From: Chamaea fasciata
Lineage: Eukaryota > Chordata > Aves > Passeriformes > Sylviidae
Length of the DNA stretch: 64,000 nucleotides
Reading direction: 5' to 3'
NCBI GenBank assembly: GCA_029207755.1
Contig: JARCOQ010000005.1
Span: 45,657,621 to 45,721,620 of the forward strand
The position numbers and the translations under genes are program-made. The notes under the pieces were generated by a model. That model was given only the letters and a program-made list of their open reading frames with translations, was not told where the DNA came from and ran no database searches. This document shows, one piece after another, positions 1 through 12,380 of this stretch. Positions within the stretch are counted from its first letter, which is position 1. Each line of letters opens with the position of its first letter.

Positions 1-1654
1 TAAGAGCTCTTGTTTGAAAGTATTACCTTTACAGGTGTCTGTAACTGTCCCTTGCCGTGAAGAGAGATTTGAAGTAACTGCCATTCTTCCATTTTCAGAC
101 ACTGAAACTGTGGAAGACAATTAGATTTTATAGTTGGTTTATTTTTTTTTTTCTCCTGTTAGTGGGAGGAAATAGTGGAGTGGTTTTGTAAACACAGTGA
201 ATGCTCAGTTTTTGGAGTGGAACTGGATTTGATAAAAAACCTTATCAGAAATCCTGCAGTTTAACTCTGCAGGATTCAATAGAACTATGAGGTTGATTAT
301 GTAAAAGGTATTTGAAAGGCTGGAGTGGATGAACAGCAATGTTTGCTGTCTTTCATTAAAGAAGGATCAACGGCAGGATGCAGAACTTAGTGTTTTGCAA
401 TTCAGAAGTTTCAGGCAATGGTAATAAATTAAAAGATCAAATTACAGCACTGCTTTGATTTAAAAAACAAAACAAAAAAACCCACCCAAAAGATATGGAA
501 AAGTGGTACTATTGGATATAATAATTTCTTTTGCCTGAAAAATATCACTTTGATAAATAAACAGTATCATTTATGAAAGAGAAGTTGCTGAGCTGTATTT
601 ATATTAGTGTGAAAATTTAATTTCTCTTCCAGTTTGTTTACTGGAGGCCATCACAGTTAGTACAAGCAGCTATGTGTGTATGATAATGACTAATAGGGTG
701 GCTGTTGATGGTATTGAATGATTTAAAGCTGTTAGTTTAAATGCTTTAGGTTTATTATTAAAAATGAGGAATTAGATTCTTAAATAGATAACATACATAA
801 CCTCAAGAAAATGAAAAATAACATATTGGAGTCTTATGGAAACTTAAAGTGTTTGCCAACAAGTTTTTTTAAATCAGATTAGCTCTTAGTTGAAGTCTCT
901 GCTCTATAATGTTTGGATTGCCAGAGACCATGGGGAATATCTCTTTCTGTTGTAATTAAATTGAACAGAGTCATGTTTATGTTACATCTTTGAAAGCCCC
1001 TCTTTGAAGGCATGTAAGAGAGCCCCCTTTAGCAAAGGAAATGCTGTAGGCAAATACAGTGGATATTGATATGCTGTTTAATGAAGAAATCTTAGAGACC
1101 AAAGTTTGACAACAGCAGAAGTGAAATGAGAAACACTTGGGCTAGTGCACTAACCTAAAACCCACATAATTGATCACGATATGAGCACAATAAAATAAAG
1201 GTTAAAATCACAGAATCTCATAAAGCCACGTCTCTGAAGTGGCTGGAGCAGAGTGGATAATTATTCACAGGCCTGTGATCTCTTCAGCACAAACAATTCT
1301 GTGCTGCTATGGAGGTCAGCACTGCTTAGCCTTTTGCAGTGCTACCGCTGTAAACGCAGTTGAGCAATTGTGGTTATATTGTGAAGATGAGTGGGTTTTA
1401 AGTTCAGTGAACTTTCTCCTTCATCCTTAAGAGCTAAAATGAAATGGTTTTCTATGTGGTCCTGTTTCAAGAGAGGTAATTAGCTTCTGCTGTTCCTTAA
1501 CATCCTCAGAGCTTTATGTTATATCACAAGTGTTGTTTTCCTGTCTTGCCCTACTCTAATCTAGAATTCCTTATGGGTGACATCATAGTGTTTGATTTCT
1601 GGCTGAGATTTCAGACTTTTATGTACTCTATCTCTTTCCAAGACCTTCTAGGTG
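1..1654. other. Non-coding AT-rich DNA, no gene seen
   Basis: I see no coding exon, RNA gene or clear repeat here. Short T and A runs occur (for example near 129-141 and 467-480). A stretch near 1206-1220 begins like the antisense end of a CR1 element (cacagaatc) but the similarity stops within about 15 bases, so it is not called. The open frame at 1239-1430 is short and has no recognisable domain. Confidence 0.6.
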
Positions 1655-2425
1655 TTTGGCATTGCACTGGGTGTCCATGCAGAGTTTTGAGGGTGGTGAG
1701 CTGCAGTGGTGGTCTCTGAGAAGGGCCTGTAGGCTGCCCCAAGCTGGATGTGGCCAGCTCCACTGGACTCACCGCAGGACACAGTAGAGCACATCAGCCA
1801 CAATTGTGGCTCCTCTGTAAAAACCTGTTTAAAAAAGAGACAAAAAATGCTGGACAGGAAAAGGAGGAGGAAAAGTGTTGCAAACAGTCGAGGAAAACAG
1901 AGGTCAGAGAAGAAGGAGGAAGAGGGATAAAAAGATGCTTCCTGGTGCCTTAGCAGATACTGTAGCCTGAGGAGGAGCCCACATTGCAGACAAATCTTTT
2001 CCTTAAGAACAGTGGCCTTTGGGAAGAGGCTGGCTGGAGCAAGGGAGAAGAGCGAAGAGAGAAGGGGTGGTAGAGAGGAACCCTTGTGTACTGACTGCAA
2101 TGCTCCTGTTTCCCCTGTGCTTCTCAGGGACTAGAGGGTGAAGTGTGAGGAGTGAAACAGAATCAGGAAGGGAAAGGAGGAAGGATGTTTCTTTAATGTT
2201 TGTCAGTGTTTGTCTTGACAATAAATTGCGGGAGTTTTCATCTGTCAAATCCATCTTGCCTCTGAGGTAATTGGTAAGCAATATCTCTGCTGTTATCTGC
2301 ACCCACAAGCTTTGTCATCGTGTTTTCTAGCCCTTTCCTGTTGAAGAGGAGTGAGCAAACAGCTAGGTGGGCATTTGGCTCTTTGCTGAGGTTTCTCCAG
2401 CAGTTTATGCTTGTGGTGGGTCGAG
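1655..2425 (+). mobile_element. Old avian endogenous retrovirus LTR (ERVL-like), probably solo
   Basis: This block follows the order of an LTR family common in bird genomes. A segment around 1735-1840 (gccccaagctgg, then agcacatcagccaca, then ctctgtaaaaacctgttta) is followed by a purine-rich middle with gaggagga and gagaagag tracts. A polyadenylation signal AATAAA lies at 2220-2225, then a tail with gaggtaattggtaagca, tgcacccacaagctttgtc and aggtgggcatttggc. The poly(A) signal and the order of segments put it on the plus strand. The copy is diverged, both ends are uncertain by tens of bases, and I see no flanking gag, pol or env remnant, so a solo LTR is most likely. The open frames on both strands here (1648-2308) are chance frames in purine-rich DNA. 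The family name is from memory and should be tested. Confidence 0.65.
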
Positions 2426-5276
2426 AGGTACATGCTGGTCTACCTTCTAATGGCAAGAAACTTTAATTGTGTACTATATCACTCTTTTGCTCTTAGGCAC
2501 AAGTATTCTGTGAAAAGCAATAGGAGCAGAGAACTAGTTGATTCTTTATAATTTTCCCTATGAAATAGACTTGTAGAATTTTTAATTTCAATACATTTTA
2601 TTTTATCTAGAATTTTGATTGTCTTTGTCTCTTATCTTCCCTTCTTACTGGGTAGTGAGTCCAGTGGCCAGGGAGGGAAGGGCTGTGGGGTGAAAAAAAT
2701 TAATTCTGCGGTAAAATCGCTCTGACTTCAGTGAGCTTATGGAGGCATTAACCCTGCAAGAGTCTCTTAGCATGGTTGGATTTTTGATTTTAACAAGTAT
2801 TTATCTTGAATTCTGTATCAAGCCAGGAGAGACATTAGGGGAGTTTGCAACATGAAACAGATGGCTGATTCTTTGGAGGAAGCTAGTCTGAGAATTGAAA
2901 CTCAGTCTAATTAAGCAGTTGACAGGTTGAGTCTCTCATCTTTTCTGAGCAGTCTGCAGCAAAATTAAAAATGTGAATTCTGGAAATAGTTAGTTAAAAG
3001 CATCATAGTGGCCATGCAAGTTTCTTCATTGAACTGAATGGGATTTCTCCAGTGGTCTATCACCTGTGCTGAAGTGTTTCCTGGGTTTGCATTTTTCACC
3101 TGTGAATCTAGACCAAGGTTCTTCAAGCTCAGGGAGTCTAATTTTTGTTGACTTTGTGATATTGAAAGCCTTAAAGCTACAGTACTGAGAAATACTTCAT
3201 CCCCACAAACTTCCACAGCTTGAGTCTGTTTTTAATTACTCAGCTGCTGAGGTTCTACCCTTAATTCCCTCCCTGCCTTTGGGTCCTGGATGTGCAGGTT
3301 TTTCAAAGGCATCTTTATTTTCAGCAGGACTTTCAGAGGCACCAGGACACGTGAGTTATCTAGCTACTAGGTATTTCAAAAGAGGATAGTTTCAAGTACT
3401 AGAAGTGCCTATAATGCCCACCAGGTTCCTCTGTATGTTCTGAGCTCAGTGAAAAGTTTGAAATTAGATAAAACCTATGTAATTTTAAGTGTTTTGTGGA
3501 GACCTGATTCTGAAACAAATTTGAAAATGTTTTTTGAGGCAGAATAAGTGTTGCTACACTTTTGGGCAAGGGTAGGAAGTTTGCTCATAGCAGGAAGTAG
3601 TTACAGTATAGAAGGAGGATGAAAAGAATATGAACATGTGTTTTTTGTTCTTCTTTGCCTTTGAAAAGCCCAGGTATATCCATTAAAATACACCAGGTTT
3701 TATCTTCTACATTTTGAAATTTATGAATTTAAATTGATGGCACTTGAACCTTTTGCTCCTACTTTCAGTCCTAGAAATACCTGTTGGAAGGACCATGTTC
3801 TTGCATCTCTTTCTCCTTCATGTTTCGCAAAACAGAATAACAGTAGCACTTAACATTTTCTGTCTACATGAGGGAACTTCAGCATTTTTCCCTCTCCTAT
3901 TATGGATGATTGTCATGGGTAAAGTGGAGGTTGAGGTTTGCTGAATTATAAAATGCAGCTGTTTGATCTTCTGTGTAGTGGATCAAAAAGAGCCATTTCT
4001 CATCATATTGTGCTTTTCTCGACACATTTTGGTGCAGCTGAAATGTGCTATTACTATGAGAAGTATGGAGAAAGCCATATGTTTTCTGTCCTCTGGCAGT
4101 ATGTGTAAAATAAAAATGAAGCATTAAAATTAGGATGTGGTGATATATATTCAAATCTCTGTAAAGGTTTTGTTTTGAATAGGTGCATTTCAAATTGTCT
4201 CTAAGAACATAAAGACTTTTTAAAATGTGGTTTCTATTTATCTGTGCTCACTTCTTTTATTAAAGGTTGTTGGTTAACATTTTAATTCACAGTTTGTTGA
4301 TGTAACACTTTAAAATGTTCTGCAGCGCTTTCCAAAGTTTAACAAAACAGAATTTAAGACATTGCTAAAGGACTGGTATCTGTCTCTAGAGCAATGAGGC
4401 GAGAATTACTGCAAAGACATGCCTTGTCAAAGTACTCAGCCTTCTTGGTGAAGTGGTTATATATCTGATAGAGTTCTGATACATTTCTTCATCTCATTTT
4501 TGTTTTTGTAAATGTCTGTATCTTGGTGCTTCGTTCTTCTAAATGTGAGATGTAGGAAGTGGAACAGATGTTTGTATAACTACTTATTGAGCTCATGGAA
4601 GAAATGCGTAAAGTAGTATTTTCATTGTTATAATGAAACTATAATTACATTTGCTTGTAAGGTTTGAATCGGGTTCTTAACAGGAGCATGTTAAACAGGA
4701 AAAAATATTAAATGGCATAAAAATCATGTGACATTCGAATAATGAAAAATGTATCACTTAACAGTGTTTGCATTATTCAGAGTTATACACATACAAGTGT
4801 CTGCTCTAATCCCTTGCCAGTATGTTGTCTTGGTAACCAGCTACCTGCACACCTGCTCAGCTTCTGCAAGTGAGGGAAAATGGATGGTTATTGGCCACAA
4901 ATATATTGAAATGGAATATAAAAATCCAGCAGAATGTTAATATTTAATAAGACTGTGCCTTCAAACTTCAGTGTTCTAGCTAGTCTCTAGCAGCAAGTTT
5001 TACACCTGAACAAAAAGAGATTTGACATCATTTGTGTTCCTTCTGTAAAGCAGGGAGAAGTCAAATTCAAATTTGTACCCAAAGATCCAATAACACAAAG
5101 AAGAATATCAGCAGTATGTATATTAAAAAGAGTGTTATTCTAGTGAGAGTCTATTGTTTGTTGAGTAACTGCTTTGGAGTACTTAATAACTGTTGATGAA
5201 ATAATCGCTTTTCAAAACATTTCCTCTTTGCCACTGAACCGTTTCATACAGGTACATGGACCTGAGAATGCGAAAT
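2426..5276. other. Non-coding unique DNA, no gene seen
   Basis: This is AT-rich sequence with no repeat I can name and no supported exon. The open frames at 2965-3216, 3744-3944, 3900-4193 and 4749-4940 are short, have no recognisable motif and overlap each other on opposite strands, as chance frames do. Confidence 0.6.
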
Positions 5277-5304
5277 GGGTGGCAGGGGATTGGGGGGAGG
5301 AGGG
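5277..5304 (+). other. G-quadruplex-type motif
   Basis: Four G runs of at least three bases lie at 5277-5279, 5285-5288, 5292-5297 and 5302-5304, with loops of 5, 3 and 4 bases. This satisfies the usual G3+N1-7 rule on the plus strand. It sits alone in AT-rich DNA with no promoter signal nearby, so any role is unknown. Confidence 0.7.
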
Positions 5305-7183
5305 CAGGTAGATAAAACACTGTTAGGATTGTACCTGAAAATACCCTCTGCTTTGGCTGAATTTCATTGGCAGAGTTTTACCTTGACTTGAAATAATTTC
5401 TCCTGTTTGCTTTATAATTACAACCTTCTACTGAACACTAGGAATTTACCACTGGAATTTTAAGAGCTGGTAAAGAAGGCATAAAGGCTCATACAGACAT
5501 TTTTATTTTTCAACTCCAACTTCATGAATACCTCCTAGAAAAATGGGATTTTTGACTAACTAGTATTTCATAACTATACCTGGAAAAATCTAAAGAAAGC
5601 AAAAAGTGAGTAAAATATGTAAAAAACCTTAAGAATAGGTCCCAAAATAGAGGTGCATAGAGGTGCCTGGTGCAGAATTGGAGCCAGAAATAAGCCAGAA
5701 CAAGTATGGGATAGGTGTGTGTATGATGTATGAGGCTGTGTGCACATGATGGTGTCCCACTAAGAAATGTTTTCCCAATGCACGGACAGAGTGAGCTTGC
5801 ACTTGCCTACTGCTTTAGTTGTAATCCTTTGCTGAGAGATATCTCTCTACACAGGCGTGTGTATAGTCAGAGATGACAAAGAAAAAATTCTAATCCTGAA
5901 AAGGACAACTACTTGATGTTAACCAGATGCATATTTAGCAGATTGTCTCCTGGGTAGGATAATGCTTGTCACTCCAGCATTTATTGTCGAGAATATTCGA
6001 AGCATCCATTCGTATGGTGTTACACAGTCCTGAATTACAAAATGGGACTACATTGCTTAGAGGGATTTCTCCTTGTAGTATAAAAATTGGATGTGTTTTG
6101 CTTTATTTTTTTTCAGTTGTATTCTAAAGTGTCAAGGATTAGAAAATTCGAAGTTATATGGAGTTAGAAGTCCAGCTTTTTAAAAAAATGCATCCTGAAC
6201 CTGTATTCATGTTAAGGTGAAAGTGGGTTTGTTCTAAAAATTACCTGGTGCTCTTTTAAAAATGCCCTTTATTATAATGCAGGGTCTTACATACATTTGT
6301 GGTACAAAGAGTTGAACTGTCTGATCTGGTAAGGTAGAGTTAAAAAAAAAAAAGGTAGAAAGTCTTTATTCTAAATAATATCTAAAGTATCTTGCATTTG
6401 AAAGCTGGTTTTAATGTTTTTGTTTCTGCTCTGTTTCAGTAGCCTTGACAGCGTGCTAGGTTCTGCCCACACAGAGGAAGGCTGTTTCATTGTCCTAATG
6501 TATAGATCCCATTGCACAACACACATGGCAAAAACAAATGAATCACCACAGCAAGAGTTTCAAACTTTAGCTATATTTATTCCTGTGCTTACTCAGAAGT
6601 TGATCTAAGATGAACTGGGCCTCTTTTTAGAATCATGTGTATGGATATGTATATAATTTACATACATACAATATAAAAATTGAGCCCTCTACATTTCTCA
6701 TTACCTACTCTTATTATTAACTATTAGGTTAACTGTTAGTGAAAGTCTCTAAGGGTAAATTTGATGCAATTATACTGGCAGTTCTGAAGGCTGGAGGTCA
6801 TAATAGTTTCATATTAATTATGATTTGCTTTTGTTTTGTAATTCTCTGATATTGTAGGAATATACTTTGCCATGCTTTTGACATCAGCACGATGAGCTTG
6901 GACAAGTGAAAGGACAATTGTGATTGTGTTTTACTTTATAGGTCGTGTAACAAGCCCAAAGGTTTTGCTAATTCAGATTTATACCTCAGGATGAAAGTGG
7001 TTTTATTTTCACAGCAATGTGAACTTAATAATTTGACAGCATTTTGCAGTATAAATTCAGATTATGTAGTTAGGAAGTATGAAAAAGGATTGCCCTCGCT
7101 GTTAGACTGGTTATTCCCTTTCAGCTGTGTGGGAAGGGTGTGTGCAACACTGAGTCTAGTTAAAATTACATGCTTGCCTATGC
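5305..7183. other. Non-coding unique DNA, no gene seen
   Basis: No supported gene or named repeat is present. A perfect tandem copy of a 10-base unit (atagaggtgc) lies further upstream in this stretch at 5647-5666, and an A run of 12 lies near 6343-6354. The open frames at 6414-6608 and 6991-7209 have no recognisable domain. Confidence 0.6.
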
Positions 7184-7690
7184 TGCTCCCCTCTGCTCAG
7201 GCCTGGTGAGACACAGCAGGAGGGTTGTGTCTAGTGCTGTCTATCTCACTCCAAGAGAGTGGAGTGTGTCCAGCAAAGCATCATGGAGAGGATCTAAGGT
7301 CTTGGAGCATCTGATATATGAGGCTGAGAGAGCTGGGAGCATTCAGACTGGAGAAGGGAAGCTCAGGGGGATCTTATTCATGTGTGTAATGAATGGCCTG
7401 ATGGGGAGGTGAGTAAAGAAGATGAAGCCAGGCTCTTCTCAGTGTGCCCAGTGACAGGATGGGAGGCAATGGGCACTCATTGAAATAAGGAAAAATCTGT
7501 TTGAATACAGTAAAGATTTATTCTTTTTAGGGTGGCTGAGCACTGGACTAGGCTGCCCAGAGGGTTTGTGACATCTCCATCTCTGGAGATACTCAAAACC
7601 TGATTGGATGCAGCACTGAGCAACCTACTGTAGTTGGCCCTCCTTTGAATAGAGGGTTGGACCAGATAACTTCCAGAGTTCCCTTCTAAC
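7184..7690 (+). mobile_element. CR1 LINE, 5'-truncated 3' end including ORF2 remnant
   Basis: CR1 is the main avian non-LTR retrotransposon; its ORF2 encodes endonuclease and reverse transcriptase, and copies are usually 5'-truncated. This copy starts in the last part of ORF2 (ctcccctctgctcagg) and runs through gagagagctgggagcattc, agccaggctcttctcagtg and tgacaggatgggaggcaatg. It ends with the typical tail gggttggaccagataactt followed by cccttctaac. The frame at 7170-7412 reads as decayed ORF2 C-terminus (VLEHLIYEAERAG...KLRGIL) and should not be annotated as a host gene. The reading frame breaks after about 7412, so the copy is dead. Confidence 0.93.
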
Positions 7691-9814
7691 ATGGATGCTT
7701 TTGTTAAATTAATCAGAAAGAAATTGCTAATTGTCTATCAGTTCTGTTTACTCTTTCATCCTGACTGATGGTGGACCCTGTTAATGTTACACTGGTGTCC
7801 AGAAGTTATGTTTAAAGGCAGGCATATGCATCAAACTAATGCTTTTTTCCGACATGCTGTGGATGGTGCACTTAAACTCTACGGTTCTTTCATTCCTAAA
7901 AGCTGAGTAAATGCTTGCTTCATTGAGAGCTTCAGAAATCAGTCTGTCCAGCACACTGAAGCGCTCCTCAGGCACAGGGCTGTGTGCAGAAAGTGACTTT
8001 GGGCACAGGTGTTTGTCTAACCTTGGGAAATTCTAGTTATTATCACCAGAGGACACGATAAATACTCATCCAACAGCACTCTGCCTATTACTGGGTGAAG
8101 TAGGCAAGGAAGGGCTTCAGAGACTGCCAGCCCCCTATGAGCACAAAGGTTTTTTTCCTACATTCCATTAAACTATTTCTGCCTGTATTTGTAAATAAAA
8201 TATGAAAGCTTTTAGAAATGTTTATTGATGATAAACTGCAAATGCCAAGAGTCAGATCAGAAGGTAAACAGTTAAATAAAAAGGGTAATATTTAAGGTCT
8301 ATATTTCAGAACCCGCCACTGCTAATGTTTCATCTTGAGCCTGTAATCAACAGCAGCTGTGAGGGAGAGGGAATATGAACATTATTATTTTAGTGTAAAA
8401 ATCTAGATCTGAATAAACCCCTTCTTGCAGATGCGTTTCTGGGCACCAACAGAAAATCTCATTGTGGAGACTTAATACCATTTTAATATGCAGGGTTGTC
8501 ATTGACAGTGCACTGTGGAAAGGAGTGATTTGCTTTAGTAGGAGCAAAATGCCTTTCAAGCTAAAAACAACAAAAAAACCCCCAATCAACAAAATAAAAG
8601 CCAAAACAGAAGTCATGGGTCTGAAATGCTGCTCAGGACAGAAAGTAAGGTTTTTTCCTAAGGTGGATGTTAGGTGCGCATCTTCAAGAGAAATGTGTAT
8701 TTTCACAGTGGTGAAAGAGCTGTGAAGAGCAGTAGTGCTCTTTGAAGTTCCTGTGTTCATGTAGAAATGTCTGGCAGCTCCAGGTGGGCATCTTTGGCAA
8801 ATTAAAATTAATTTGCTTCCCACAGCTCATTGCATCATTGGGTATTCCTGTGCAGCTTTGTTCAGATTTTAGAGCACATTGTGATTACTTGAGCATTTTG
8901 ATGGATCTCTTTCTGGACTTTTGAACATATGAACCTCTAGAAGTATCTTAAGATGTACTTTGCTCCAGAAGAGAACTTCTGAAGTGATGCATAATGGGGG
9001 AAAGGGTATGGGTATTATTTTGGCCTCTTATTAGATCTTTGGTCTTCAGCTGTTTTTTAGACATGAGGAGGTCCTAGTGATTATTCATGCGTTCTTTATG
9101 TGCTGTATAGGGACAGGTTTATCTTTAAAGCTGTTGTAAACCATGCTGTAACACAGAGCCTTTCTGCTGAAACACTTAAGTCTAAACTTCTTTCCTTAAA
9201 TACATTTTAATCCATGTTATAATACTTGTATTAATCAAAACTCCAAAGATGAAATTTGGTGGCTGTGTGTGGAAAATTGAGGTATGGGAAGGAGTGGAGC
9301 GGTCTGTATATGCTGTAATTTTGGTCAGTGGTTGCAGACAGTGATGCAGGTGCGAAGGTCAGGTTCAACAGAACTGCCTCCATACCAATTTTCTATTGGA
9401 GTAATTGATGTAAGGGAAGTAAGATTAGCCTTCAACTTTCGTGTGATGTGGGCAGCATATTTAAGCACATATTTATGTTTTGTCCTGTTACCAAGATATG
9501 TGATAACCACCAAATTAGAGCAATTTTCCATGATGGCTGTATATCAGCTGATTGCTACACTGGGCTGGGTACTGGAGAGGTACATCCCATTAGCTGTGCA
9601 GCTGTCCTCTGCTCCCTTCTGTCTGAATGCTCCTCTGGTGTTGGGATCTGCCACCCCACATCTGACAGTCAAGGGTGAGACTAGTTTGGATGTTATTCTT
9701 CTCCTAATCTTATGGATGAATTAGATGTGCTGGCCTTCTCTATTTCCAGTTACTTAAATTTGACATTACTGCCTGAAGAATGTTTATTTTCTTTGAAGGG
9801 AAATGCTTTAGGAA
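7691..9814. other. Non-coding unique DNA, no gene seen
   Basis: The longest open frame of the window is here (158 codons, minus strand, 8347-8823). Its product has no recognisable domain and an opposite-strand frame covers the same DNA (8462-8725). I see no splice-site pair framing it. The 146-codon plus frame at 9284-9724 is likewise unrecognised. Both are treated as chance. Confidence 0.55.
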
Positions 9815-9840
9815 TTTTTTTTTTTTTTTTTTTTTTTTTT
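9815..9840. repeat. Homopolymer T run (26 bases)
   Basis: An uninterrupted run of 26 T is visible. It could be a simple repeat or the antisense tail of a retroposed sequence, but no retroposed body or flanking direct repeat is evident. Confidence 0.9.
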
Positions 9841-12247
9841 AATTCAAAGATGAGGACATGAGTGAAAATAGCGCTGCTGTTATTTTACTGCTGATTGTAC
9901 TGATATAATTTCTATCTTTTCTTTGGTCATCACTGTGTTAAATTTGTTAGGATTAAAAATTAAATGCTACAATCTGTAAAGAAAAACAGACAGTTATGAG
10001 TTTGTGTGACTCCATGAGCAAAGTCTGAATGAAATACTGAAAGTGGAAAAGTTTTTTTACTGCTGATTTTAGAAGGTCTTTGGTTTGATTTTGAGTCCAA
10101 GCTGGACTTTGATTTTAATGCTGTATCTTGTAACCACACAGCACAGGTGAAGCCTTTATGAGTTGGTCTACTTATTTTACTGTAGTTATGTTCTTCTCTG
10201 CACTGCTTTTCTCTCCATGACTGCTTGGAAAGTGGTTGATATGAATCACTGGTTGTGCAATGGAAGCAAAAATGGTACGTTCAAATGAAATTTAAATATT
10301 TCAAAAAGGCCATAATTTTTGGAAGCTCTGCACCTTTAAGTCACTTGGATATACTCAGTTATAAAGTTAGTTATATAGATTATCAATTAGTATTTTTATG
10401 GGATATACAGTCTTTATTAGCAGACTTGGAGAAAGCATGAAACAATCTCCCCCCTTTTCAGATTAGCATATAGTTAAAATCTAATTAAGGCAGTACCCAT
10501 TATACGGGGTTATAATTTACAATTTAAAACAATTGCCTGGTAAAACAACTAAATATGCATTAAAAGATACAAAAAAACCTTAGCAATTCATGACCTTTTA
10601 AAATTGGAGTAATCAATCCAGACTTGTTCTCTGCTTTAATGAATCCTGGCACCTCAAGTTTAAATGCCAAATGGTGTTTCTTTCCTCTCCTGCAGGTCTG
10701 AGGACATTTGTTATAGAAGTTAAGCAGAATGACAGCTGGTTTTGTCTGATGAGCAGAGCCCTTGACTATCCTGGTTTTACTTTCCTCCATGAAAAGTCAC
10801 TAACAGAAATTCACTTGGCTGCAGGGTAGAGTTAATTTGTCACAGGTATTGGGCTGATGTAACAGCATAAGGCAGTAGAAGAGGGACGGATTTTTGTACG
10901 TGGGCTCTTTTTGACTTGGTAATATCAAACATTTTCCAATAAAGAAATTCTGCCTCTATGCAATGAAATTTTAAGCAATTGTACTGTGTTTGAAAAAGCA
11001 TGTTCACAGCTAAATATTTGAAAAAAGAGAAAAATTGAGATTTTCTTTTCCTTATGTGTCTGTATTTGCGTAGTCAAATATTTCAGTACTATTGAAAATA
11101 TGTTTGCTTATGAAACAGTGTATCATAAGATCTACTATTAATAAAATAATATTCTGTTAGCAAACTTGAGGTTTCAGTTGTATCCCACATAGAAAAGCAC
11201 TATTTCTTTTTCAGGATGTAAATTATCCAGGTTTCATCTTCAAGGTGGTTTTTCCTCAGTTTAAGTAGTCTAATACTAGGTTAAAATGTCCTTGTGAATG
11301 TTTGCAGTTGGCACTGCACCTTTGGGGATCTCAGCAGCAAAAGGACAAGTGAACAGTAAATATTACTTCAGAATAGTATAAGACAAAGCAAAGTATGTAG
11401 TTTGATACTGGCTTGCATTTATATAGAATTCCAATTAACTATACACCTCAATTAGAAAAGAAAGTCTTTCTTTTCAAGAAGTATCTCAAAGAGCAAGATG
11501 TTTAGAAAGTAATTCTAGCACCAGAGTAACCTTTACAAGCTTTGGTAGCACATGAAATATTCCCCTAAGTTTGCTTTTATTTTTTTTGCTTCTTATAATC
11601 CATGTTCTTGATGATAATTCTGTAAGACGGAACCAGCATCTGACATGCCTTCCCACAGCTTGATATAAATCTCCTCTGGTACAAAATGAATTGAGCTGCA
11701 GTGAACTTAAATGCTAATGCTGAAGACAGCAGGCAACCTGCTGTTTAGTATCCCAGAGTTAACTTTGGCTTACTCTTGCATCTTCCTTGTTCCAATATGA
11801 ATTAAACTGTTGCCTTACCATGGCTGATGACAAAAAGCTGTTCTTATTTGCAAACAAAGTAATTGTATGATCAAAAGACTCATTAATAATGAGCATTGCA
11901 CAAGGTTTTATGTACTATAGTGCAGGCTTCAGTCAGCTAATGAATAATCCCAGTCCTACTTAAACACATAAAAATTATCAAATAGCTTTGACTCCATGGG
12001 TATGACATTCTATCTTTGGAAGAAACAATATTTTTCTTGGCCTCATAACCTGTATACTGGCAGAATGCATTAGATGTATAATACTGCATATTTTATTACA
12101 TAATTATTTGGTACAATACATACTATTCTTTTCATGAATTACTTTTACTTTCAAAATTATGGCCTTTCAATGATAAGGTATCACAGCTTCCCTCCTTTCT
12201 CCACTATATGAACTTTCGTGTAGCAAACTAAATAACAAGGAGTCTTT
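9841..12247. other. Non-coding unique DNA, no gene seen
   Basis: This is AT-rich sequence without named repeats or supported exons. The frames at 10255-10440 and 10560-10790 are short and featureless. Confidence 0.6.
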
Positions 12248-12274
12248 CATTTAAGCCTTTCAGAGGCTTAAATG
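12248..12274. other. Perfect inverted repeat (10-bp arms)
   Basis: Arms catttaagcc (12248-12257) and ggcttaaatg (12265-12274) are exact reverse complements around a 7-base loop. The stem is too short for a microRNA precursor and no known element fits. Confidence 0.8.
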
Positions 12275-12322
12275 TTCTAAGTTGTTCTCCTTTACATCTG
12301 ATCAGGACAAGAAAATTTCCAC

Positions 12323-12380
12323 GTCTACCTTTCTGCTACTGCTGAAAAATTTTGATGTCTACCTTTCAGAACTGCTGAAC
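12323..12380. repeat. Short imperfect tandem duplication, period about 34
   Basis: The segment at 12323-12346 (gtctacctttctgctactgc and following) recurs at 12357-12380 as gtctacctttcagaactgct, with one small indel and a few changes. It looks like a local duplication that has drifted. Confidence 0.6.

Noticed and set aside
1206..1240. Possible antisense CR1 3' end (cacagaatc)
   Set aside because: Similarity ends after about 15 bases and the expected following segment is absent.
7170..7412. 80-codon plus-strand frame as a possible small gene
   Set aside because: It is the decayed C-terminal part of CR1 ORF2.
8347..8823. 158-codon minus-strand open frame, longest in the window
   Set aside because: No recognisable domain, opposite-strand frame in the same place, no splice-site or start context. 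Treated as chance.
9284..9724. 146-codon plus-strand frame with hydrophobic stretches
   Set aside because: Hydrophobicity comes from T-rich codons; no family recognised and frames overlap on both strands.
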